Source: Camillea tinctor | Taxonomy: Eukaryota; Ascomycota; Sordariomycetes; Xylariales; Xylariaceae | Direction of reading: 5' to 3' | Assembly (NCBI GenBank): GCA_022578605.1 | Contig: MU394111.1 | Location: 124,001 to 188,000, forward strand | Length of the DNA stretch: 64,000 nucleotides | Part shown: positions 55,988-64,000 of the stretch, in pieces | Numbering within the stretch: the stretch's first letter is position 1 | Layout: each line of letters opens with the position of its first letter | Position numbers and translations under genes: made by a program | Notes under the pieces: generated by a model | Seen by the model: only the letters and a program-made list of their open reading frames with translations | Told to the model about the DNA's origin: nothing | Database searches by the model: none

Positions 55988-56601
55988 TTCTTTCTTCCAA
56001 CTGGAAATTGATCTTAATATTCCGTTGTCTATCTAGTAAATTCTCTGCGGGTTTATATAATATTGACGATGTTATGTAAAGTTGATGATAGGTGAGTGCA
56101 AGAGTAAGTAGTAGTAGTAGCTAAGTATTGACCCCGAGCTTCGGGAGCTTGAGGTCTACTTAGCAACCCACGTCTTATCTTATCTATTTCATCTATCTTA
56201 TCTATCTTATCTTCACTAACCAAGCAACTGATGTTCCAATCAACTCCATCACATTCACATTCAGGGGTAAACAAAAAGGGGAACGAGAACGAGAACAGGA
56301 ACGGGAATGGGAACGCAGACGTACACTTTTTCCCCCTTTCTTTTTTCTTGGGTAGACCGCTATAACTACATGCATTATCCTCCCCCCTGCTGAGTACTTA
56401 ATAATATCATTCAAGCCATAGTCTAACTGAACCATCTTGTACGATCGATCACCTTTTTATTGTGGGTGGACTGTGGTATACCCTGCTCAGCAAACGCCAT
56501 GAAAATGATCCTGATTTTACCTGCCCCCCCAACATCTGCTACATGCTAGGATCCCGAAGTGTAAACCCTCTAGGACCACCCATTATCGTCTAGAATTATT
56601 A
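55988..56601. promoter_or_regulatory. Intergenic region NUP84 3' end / VPS37 promoter
   Basis: 614 bp. It contains a tandem TATCT-type repeat at about 56170-56212 (CTTATCTTATCTATTTCATC) and an AACGGGAACG-type repeat near 56282-56312. No gene seen; it should carry the VPS37 promoter. Confidence 0.4.
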
Positions 56602-59574
56602 TCACTCGTGTTGCTTGACCGCCCACAAATCCCGACTCCATCCCATCTCGCGTAGTTTCTTGCTGCTGCCGCCGACCGGCTTCTTCTCGTTACCGCTTAT
56701 TGCGAGCGCTTTGCTGCAATTGGCGAATCCCTCTACTATCTCCTTCATACGACCCGATTTCATGAGCACCGCAGCCACATCCGCATCCTTCTTGGCGATG
56801 ATAGATGACAACTCCATACACTCCAGGAGGTTGTCCCGCGACAAGCTGGTTCCAGCGAAGTGTAATACACTCACGTAACCGATAATGACTTCGGGAAGAT
56901 ACGCATCTCGGAGATAACTAAAGTCCTCGTCTTCTAGTGCACCGAATTAGCGAAATTCTAAGATATAATAAACAGCCGTATTGCCATCGTGACGAACCTT
57001 CGATGCTTTCCAAAAGCCAGTTGTTGAGAATGGGTTGCATAAAGCCTCGTACACTCTTAACATTATCACCAACGTGGGTCCAAAATTCTCTCCCCAATTG
57101 TTCGGTCGGGCTGGTCATATAGTTAGATCTTATCTCTAAGGATACCACGGGGGTAAACCACATACTCTTGGGCCATGGCTTCGCTCGACGCGATCGTTTC
57201 CATGCAGTCTAGTACTCGAACGAGACATTCCATCTCAAAGTAGTTCCGCGCCTTCACTATGCTCTCGAGCGTCAAGGTACCAACTTCGAATGAGCCGTTT
57301 GCTACGCCGTTACGTAGCTCTTCGAACCATCCGATGCCTCCCTCTTCGTCTATCGAAAGGCCCGTTTTCTTCCTGAAAATGTCGGCACACCGGACTCGTT
57401 CGGATAACTGCCGTGCAGCGTGAAGATTGAACTGTTCTAATCGCGGGTTAGTGACCGATCAGCTAGCACATACTGACCGCAGACTTACTAAGGAAGCGTT
57501 TGTAAATCATCGTTCCAACCTGGAAGAGCTCATCCCAAAGCCCCTCAACAAGCATAAACCACTCCATGGACCGGATAAGCTGCTCGTCAGTGCTGTCCAG
57601 GCCCTCTGGCTCATCTCCAAAGAAGTCGGGCTTGAGGGGACGGCCGTATTTTAACGTAGGAGGGTCGTTTGTAATAATAGACAAGGCACCAAATGCCGGG
57701 GGGCTTTCGGTTTGGGCAGCCTGTTGGAGAATAGAATGTGGTTGAAATACGACAAATTTGGCAATATCTATCCCCAGCTTTTCCATGATCTTAAGTAACA
57801 TCTCTCGGTTCTCTCTATCAACTACTCCCCTGAGATTTCGGCTGAGGGTAAAGAAAGCTCGGTCGCCCTGGAGCTTAGAACAGTAGAGAGGTATGAGCTC
57901 CATCATGTTATTCAAACGTAAGGTGCTAACATATGCTGAAATAATATTCTCCTGTGCCTTTCGCTGTTCTAGGTCAATATAGCCGTCACCCTGGAGATTA
58001 TCAAGGCTGGATACGAGAAGGTAAACGTGGGCCAAAACGCGAAGACCCTTGTGATCATTTAGTTGGAAGAATTTGGTGTCGTTGGTGGTATGTACTGAGT
58101 CGCCGAACGCAGGAATCAGCGCAGAAGTCATTCCTGCATCATTGGCACGCCCTCCAAGAGCAGAGCCAAGGTCGGCGAAGTACTGGCTGAGATTGTTGGA
58201 TATGATAGCGGCTTGAAGGGTTTTCATAGGGGTCTTCGCCTCTGCAGAAGTCTTTGGGTTTGTCTCCAAGGAACTGACGAGGCGCTCCCCTACTGAAGCT
58301 GCATCTCCATGAAACTGCACAGCGTTAAATGCGGGAAACGTTTGGGTTATAGATGCCGTTGAGTCGGGCGAAGACCGCTTCATCAGATACGCGTCAAACT
58401 GAGTCCGTAGCAGGGCATTGTAGTGAGCAAAGACAAAATCGTCCCAGCTCTGACAAACCTTCTCCACACTGGGGATGTCGCCCGAGAGTATGCCATAGAC
58501 CGCACGTTCGTAGTCATCAGTACCGCCCTGGCGCGCGAGAGCGAAACAGGTTCGTCTCCAGAGAAGGGTTGAGAGCGGATCGCAAGCGAAGCTCTCCGAA
58601 TGTCTATCCCTAGATAGGGGCATGGCTGACATGCTGACGGCCCTCCAAACCTCCGTTCTTTCGACACACCAGTCTTTTATCTCAGCTATGCCCCGTCCCC
58701 GCCGTAGTAGTTCGTAGCAGCCAAGCCAGATTGCCCTTTCAAAATATTCGTCCTGGGGTTGAAGTTTCCGATTCTGTCTTGTCGCTACGTCGGGATCTAG
58801 TTGCGTTACCAGGGGATTTGACCCGTTCGTGTCGACGAGGATGCGGCCAGCATCAGAGCTGTTCGGGTCCAGGGCACCTGACCAGCCGTTTACGTTTTTC
58901 TGCATCTTGATAGCAGATCGCGTATGTAACCATCCATAGGCTATAATATCACCGCGCTCCGCCCTTTGTTGGTATTCCCGCACCAGCTCGTCAATATCCG
59001 CACCCGACTCGTCGGAACTAGCCTGTAAGCATTCCAAAATAGCCTTACGCTCCTGGGCTATGGGGTCTGCTTCTAGAAACTCGTCCCAAAGATCTGAGCA
59101 TGATTCGAATTTGGAGATCTCGCGACGAATGGGTTTGGCGGCGCTTCGGTTCGAGTAGCGCAAAGGCAAGAGGCGGCGCAACATGTCCCATACCTGAGCT
59201 TCCTGTTCCCAATACTGGAGAGTTTCGGAAGGTACACCGGTACCGGCGCTATTGGCATCGTCGAGGTCCATGGAGTCCTGGCTGGAGGCATCGTCTAATC
59301 GGCGAAGACGTGCACTTGTGGCCTGTCGGTGTAATTCGTGCAAGTCATAGACCTTTTCGGCAACATATCCATAGTAGACGTTGACAAGCCGGAATATTTC
59401 TGCACGTTTGTCGGCTGGAGACGACCCAGCCACAGATATAATATCAAGGGCTTTGGCGAAGTGCTCCGCGTCATGGGTGAATGTTGTTTCGGATTCTGCA
59501 GTTTCGGATGCTTGATCGGACAGTGCAAAGCTCGTTGGCATACCGAACCCTATATTAGCAACAGCTTGAGCCAT
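56602..59574 (-). CDS. NUP84: Nuclear pore complex protein NUP84/NUP107, 4 exons, 933 aa
   Basis: This is a structural member of the Y-shaped Nup84/Nup107 outer-ring complex of the nuclear pore. Exons are 57489-59574, 57166-57436, 56998-57110 and 56602-56933. Each intron has a good branch site (ACTAACCC, TCTAACTA and GCTAATTC), and phases agree. The protein starts MAQAVANIGFGMPTSFAL. Family landmarks include WLHTRSAIKMQKNVNGW (a short repeat region), YFERAIWLGCYELLRRGRG, the long helical ACE1-type middle, and the C-terminal VEGLWDELFQVGTMIYKRF-KQF junction with ESIVKARNYFEMECLVRVLD near the end. Length and helical character match the family. It is divergent from the SDR gene. Confidence 0.95.
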
Positions 59575-60663
59575 CTTGAATGCCCTTTTTTTGATATCGG
59601 CTTAAGATGGTGGGTAGTCGCTGTGTCTACCGACCAGCATCTTCTGGAGGGAGATTTGTCAAGTTATTTTTCATGCAATGCTTCCTTTCCCAGTGATTAA
59701 TTTATGATTTATTTTTTTTCTCTTTAAAAAATGGAAAAGAAAATAATCAGTAAATTAAGCTGATGGGATTGAAGGAGGTTTGTGGCTGGGATTGTGGTAG
59801 TGGTAGTGGTAGTGATTGTAGTTGAGGTTGAGGTTGTGATGTTTTTATGGTGGATGAATGCAGGAAATTGTTTGCTTTGGAATTGTTGTAGACAGTAGAT
59901 AAGGTAAGAGAGGCAGGGTAGCTGCTAGCTTTGAACCAAGCTTTGAGTCTGGGAAAGAATGTTTAACGCCAACGCGAACCTGTACCTAGGTACCTAGGTT
60001 AGGCAAGTAGTACACAGTAGGTTAATAAATTTGCGCCCGTGGCAGCGCGCGCTCACGGGCCAACGAGCTAGCTACCTGCTGCTGCCAGGTGTCATATCTG
60101 AGAGCATCATAAGACGCAAAATAATTTCCTTTAATTAAATATCTTTCTATATTTTCAGGCACACCACCTTACTTGCATATGGATTTAAGTACATACCTAC
60201 TTACTACACTACTTATTCGCTACATACATCATATGATGGGGAAAACCTCTCCCTCTAGGACTACCGCGAGACGAGGGTATGCTGAAAGGAACTACTTCCC
60301 CTCTAGGCTTTCCCCCCTCTCCTCTCGTGCATCTCCGAAACACCGAGACGCGACCAATGGGATTCATCAATCACTAAAAGCCATTCCCGATCCCCATCCC
60401 CGCATTCTTCAATCCCCCCCGCGACGATGTTGCCCCGGTCTTTCACCATTCGTTCCCACGAGCCGAGTCTAGTAGTAGTGAGAGGTGATATATGTAATTA
60501 TGATTTTACCTATGATTGTAAGTTTTTATAAATATATATAACCTAGTTATATATGTGTGTGTCTGACTGTGTGTATGTACCTAATTCAATCATTCCATCT
60601 ACCTACACAAACTCCCCTCAACTTGCTCCCCAAACGTCCAGGTAAATTCGATCGATCTACAAT
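59575..60663. promoter_or_regulatory. Divergent intergenic region NUP84 / SDR gene, 1.1 kb
   Basis: It must hold both promoters. It contains GTGGTAGTGGTAG-type repeats (59790-59830) and a perfect 16-bp palindrome ACCTAGGTACCTAGGT at 59984-59999. The region just before 60664 is TATATA-rich. No gene seen. Confidence 0.4.
59984..59999. repeat. 16-bp perfect palindrome ACCTAGGTACCTAGGT
   Basis: Two tandem copies of the 8-bp palindrome ACCTAGGT form a 16-bp perfect palindrome in the NUP84 promoter side. Related words occur at several other places in intergenic DNA of this window. Confidence 0.9.
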
Positions 60664-61641
60664 ATGGCTCCAACCCCTAAGAGTATCATTGTCACCGGTG
60701 CCGGTGGTCTCATCGGTCCCTTGTTGGCGACCCGCCTCCTCAATGACCCGGCATATAGGGTCGTGCTGACTGATATCGTCGACCCCGTCGTGCCAAAGGG
60801 AGTGAAGTATCCCGAGAACGCGACATGTCTGAAAGGCGACATCTGCGATCCTTCGTTCGTCAAGACTCTGCTAGCGGCAGCCCAGCCCCTATCTGCCATA
60901 TTCATATTCCACGGCATCATGTCAGCCGGTTCAGAAGCCAATTTTGATCTCTCACTCAAGGTCAACGTGAATAGCGTGCGGGACCTCCTCTTGGCTCTTA
61001 GGGAGACTAACCCGGGCGTCCGGGTCATCTATTCCAGCTCGCAGGCTGTGTATGGGCAACCCCTGCCTCCTAAGGTGACGGATGATGTTACCCCGACACC
61101 CGAGGGTACTTACGGAGCTCATAAGCTACTTACTGAGATATTTATCAACGACATGCATCGGAAGGGCTTTATTGATGCCTTCATTCTGCGTTTCCCGACG
61201 GTGGTAGTTCGCCCCGGGTTGCCAAGCAATGCTGCATCATCCTTCCTGTCTGGCATGATCCGAGAGCCGATGAAGGGTGAAGAATGTGTGATACCTTTGA
61301 AGGACCGCTCGTTCAGGTCGTTCATTTGCTCTCCTAGCAGTCTCCAAGAGAATCTCATCCGAGTGCTGAACATGGAGAGCACAAAGTTACCTAAGCACAT
61401 CCGTCACATTAACTTCCCCGGCGTCTCAGCCTCGACACAGGAGTTGATTGACGGCCTGGCCAAATACGGTGGAGAGGACAAGCTCAAGTTCCTGAAGGAG
61501 GAAACCATCCCGGACTTGGAGAGGATATTGAGAAGCTGGTCGCAAGATTTCGATACCACCACTCCCCTGAGACTGGGATTGATCAAAGACGAACGTGCCG
61601 AGGATCTCGTTAAGGAGTATATTGACTCGTTGAAGCAATGA
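60664..61641 (+). CDS. NAD(P)-dependent epimerase/dehydrogenase, DenD-like SDR, 325 aa
   Basis: This extended short-chain dehydrogenase resembles D-erythronate dehydrogenase (DenD) and related nucleoside-sugar-epimerase-fold enzymes. The Rossmann motif TGAGGLIG is at residues 11-18. Catalytic residues are Ser in VIYSSSQAVYG (about 125-127) and Tyr150/Lys154 in TYGAHK. LRFPTVVVRPG and CSPSSLQENLIR are typical of the substrate domain. It is a single-exon gene of normal family length; the start follows an in-frame TATATA-rich leader. Substrate unknown, and no tetronate- or erythronate-pathway partner lies in the window. Confidence 0.88.
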   Translation: MAPTPKSIIVTGAGGLIGPLLATRLLNDPAYRVVLTDIVDPVVPKGVKYPENATCLKGDICDPSFVKTLLAAAQPLSAIFIFHGIMSAGSEANFDLSLKVNVNSVRDLLLALRETNPGVRVIYSSSQAVYGQPLPPKVTDDVTPTPEGTYGAHKLLTEIFINDMHRKGFIDAFILRFPTVVVRPGLPSNAASSFLSGMIREPMKGEECVIPLKDRSFRSFICSPSSLQENLIRVLNMESTKLPKHIRHINFPGVSASTQELIDGLAKYGGEDKLKFLKEETIPDLERILRSWSQDFDTTTPLRLGLIKDERAEDLVKEYIDSLKQ

Positions 61642-62730
61642 GTAAGGAACGTCATGTATATAATGATACCTCAAATGTACCTATGTAGGTTTCATAGATA
61701 ATGGACAGCATCCCGTCGAAACCACTCTGGTTGATGGTTACCTTTAAATGTCCATCAAGTCACTGATTGTGCAATCCATCGTCTTGGAGGTTCGAAACCC
61801 CAACCTAGGTAAAGCGTCGGGACTGGCGTGCTATATTATAATATATGTAGTGTTATGCACATCTCTAGGAATGATGGGATTGCTTTTCAGGTATAAGGGG
61901 CTGTCTCAGGTAATTATAGTTTCTAGTCCCACGCAATACAAAATCGTGAGGGTCTTGCCAGATTCCCACGACAGCAAGTGAGGCTTGAATTACGCTGATA
62001 TTTCAGAGGATCCTCAATCTAACATTCAGATATGTAACAAATCCTTGTTACGTTACTGTTACTTAGATGTACACCCTCTTAACTGCGCTCCCATACTGAA
62101 GAGTTGGTGCAATGCGAGAATAGGAGTATCGGTACACCTTCATACATATCTCAAGTATCTGCCACATGGGTGTATTCTACAACAGACAGAATCCAGGGCT
62201 ATGCAGTGGGATTCTTTCAACAGATCATTCTCGTCAGAACTCCTGTTCATAAGAAAGAATGAAATAAAGGAGAATGGGTTTGAGTGATAACCTTGGTGTA
62301 ATGTGACCTAAATCCCCTGCGAAATCCACGCTACAGGATTAAAAGGCGAGTCACCAATCAGACAACAGGCATTGATGCATATATCACGTGGAACTAAGCT
62401 AAGGTACAATTAGTCATATAATATGACGCAATGACCACCGTAGAAGGCGATAGATAAGATCTTCAGTTCAAAATGGTAATCAAATGCCCCTCCATTGGAC
62501 CCCATTGGACCCCCCGCGACTTTTGTAACGGCGTAGAATCGGAGGGGACAAACTAAACCTATTCCTCTCTCCTCTCTCTCTCTCCAATTCATCCCACATC
62601 ATTCGACCGACCGACCTCGCATCTATTCATTCTAACTAATTTTTTATAACCCAACAACTCCTTATTAATTACTACACAATACCTAAACATATCGAGTTGC
62701 ATCTTTTAAATCCTGCAAATACTACCTAGT
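61642..62730. other. Intergenic region, 1.1 kb, with an interrupted reading frame
   Basis: It holds the 3' end of the SDR gene and the promoter of the glutaredoxin gene. The frame from 61748 to 62287 (180 codons) stays open except for one TGA at 61979-61981; I do not recognise its product. The last 150 bp before 62731 contain CTCTCTCTC (62566-62582) and CGACCGACCGACC. Confidence 0.45.
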
Positions 62731-63580
62731 ATGTCGACAATAAAAGAGATAACCACCGAAGAGGACTGGCGTGCGCACGTCGCCTCCCTTCCCTCCTCCA
62801 CCCTCCTCATCATATCCTTCCATGCGCCGTGGGCAGCGCCATGCGCCCAGATGGCCACCGTCCTCAAGGCCCTCGCCTCAGAGTATCCCGTCACAGACCC
62901 GCCCGCCACGAGCTGGGTTTCCATCAACGCTGAAGAACTGAGTGACATATCCGAGACCTACGACGTCACCGCGGTCCCCTACCTCGTCCTCCAACGGAAC
63001 GACCAGGTTATCGAGTCGGTCAGCGGAAGCAGTGCGGTCAAAGTGCGCGCAGCCATCGAGAAACACGCAAAAGACTCGGGCAGCGCTGCGCCGAGCACGA
63101 ACGGCACTGCTGCTGCCGCCGCCGTGGCTGAGAAGCAGGCTGCTGCGCCAGAGGTGGATACCGAGACAGACCCGGTGAAGGCCAAGGAGGAGCTGTTCAA
63201 GAGATTAGGGGAACTAGTGAAGGCAGCGCCCGTCATGCTGTTCATGAAGGGCACACCCAGCGCACCGCAGTGCGGCTTTTCACGGCAGTTGGTGGCCATT
63301 CTCCGCGAGCGCAGCGTCAAGTACGGCTTCTTCAATATCCTCGCCGACGACGAGGTACGGCAGGGTTTGAAGGAGTATGCTGAGTGGCCGACCTATCCAC
63401 AACTGTGGATGGATGGAGAGCTAGTAGGAGGTCTCGACATTGTAAGTACTGTCGTTGGATTGGGACATTCGTCGTATCGTTGCGCTAACAGTTTCATAGG
63501 TTAAAGAAGAGCTCGAAGGAAACCCGGACTTCTTGAAGCCACACAGCGTGGCTAAGGAGGAGAGTGCTGCTGTAGCATGA
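62731..63580 (+). CDS. GRX4: Monothiol multidomain glutaredoxin Grx3/Grx4 type, 2 exons, 263 aa
   Basis: Exons are 62731-63441 and 63500-63580; the intron has a GCGCTAACAG branch site, and the join reads LVGGLDIVKEELEGNPDFL. The N-terminal thioredoxin-like domain carries WAAPCAQM (single cysteine, Cys38). A Ser/Ala-rich linker (about 112-145) follows, and then a glutaredoxin domain with KGTPSAPQCGFS (CGFS at 181-184) and WPTYPQLW. CGFS glutaredoxins bind a bridging Fe-S cluster and glutathione; Grx3/4 pass iron signals to iron-responsive regulators (Aft1-type in yeast; HapX/SreA in filamentous fungi) and feed cytosolic Fe-S biogenesis. The single N-terminal thioredoxin domain and one Grx domain match fungal Grx3/4. 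Which of the two yeast names applies cannot be decided. Confidence 0.94.
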
Positions 63581-64000
63581 AAAAAATTCTAGCACACTAA
63601 TGAACACGATATGATTACAAACATGATTATGGGATCATGTATTAGGAGCACACTAGAGGAATCGAGACACCACAAGCTTGAGTGTCACCCAAATACGTCC
63701 TTAATAGCAAGGAGCAAAAATAGCAAAAGACAACAGAAGGATTTGTCTGCCCGTCTCGGATGTGTGCCGAGTCACGAGCGATGTTGCTGCGCAGTGGGAG
63801 GTGTTCTGATGCCAGACTTTCTAGGGACTTCTGCCATGACCTTGAGAAACCAGGGGCTAAATGGTTGTTTGTCTAAGGTAGATGTACCGATACGTATTCT
63901 AGTTTCTAACGTCCGTAGTGTTCGTGTATGAAGAAAAAGTAGGTGTGGATTGATGTTGACCTCTATTTGTGTAGTTCACTGGCCACCATGACCTCCTTAT
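63581..64000. other. Right-edge sequence, no gene seen
   Basis: 3' flank of the glutaredoxin gene. A 106-codon plus frame at 63611-63931 has no family features and probably is not a gene. Confidence 0.35.

Noticed and set aside
63611..63931. 106-codon plus frame at the right edge
   Set aside because: Begins directly after the glutaredoxin stop, has no family features and no introns or leader signals; most likely 3' flank.

Overview
The window reads as nuclear DNA of a filamentous ascomycete, most likely a Pezizomycotina fungus of the Sordariomycetes type. Most genes carry short introns of about 50-100 bp with GTAnGT-like donors and CTAAC/CTGAC branch sites 10-25 bases before the acceptor. 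The gene complement is ordinary fungal housekeeping. The intergenic DNA is AT-rich and full of pyrimidine tracts and TACCTA/TAGGTA words. The class-level placement is inference from gene content and intron style.

I rebuilt 20 protein-coding genes by joining exons through splice sites, checking phase and family alignment. From left to right they are: EMC3 (-), signal peptidase SPC2 (+), MMS19/Met18 (-), MTD1 folate dehydrogenase (+), an Ayg1/FrsA-like alpha/beta-hydrolase (+), an aldo-keto reductase (-), a small NIF3/YqfO-type domain protein (+), mitochondrial prolyl-tRNA synthetase (-), NOC1/Mak21 (+), an unrecognised 149-residue protein (-), a mitochondrial hotdog thioesterase (+), APS kinase (+), V-ATPase subunit C (-), a 1006-residue AT-hook protein (+), an F-box protein (-), an unrecognised 362-residue protein (+), ESCRT-I VPS37 (-), NUP84/NUP107 (-), a DenD-like SDR (+) and a monothiol glutaredoxin Grx3/4 (+). 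Most neighbours are convergent or divergent, and I see no operon-like or biosynthetic cluster logic. MMS19 and Grx3/4 both serve iron-sulfur protein biogenesis, EMC3 and SPC2 both act at the ER membrane, and NUP84 and VPS37 lie side by side; these look like chance neighbourhoods.

The densest part is 1-30 kb. From 8.99 to 15.48 kb two accessory-type enzymes (Ayg1-like hydrolase and aldo-keto reductase) sit in AT-rich, gene-poor DNA. From 30 to 55 kb there are long gene-free stretches (3.0, 2.7, 8.9 and 4.5 kb) around the AT-hook, F-box and 362-residue genes. The 8.9-kb gap holds the clearest mobile element: a non-coding foldback/MITE of about 540 bp with 116-bp terminal inverted repeats (114/116 identical) and an 11-bp flanking direct repeat, which suggests a Mutator-like (MULE) family.

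Other points worth attention are a GC-AG intron in the aldo-keto reductase whose removal restores the catalytic Asp-x4-Tyr spacing, overlapping upstream reading frames in front of the AT-hook gene, a gene whose first coding exon is only the ATG, and several palindromes and hairpins in intergenic DNA. I found no tRNA, rRNA or CRISPR. I did not find a convincing new multi-gene system.
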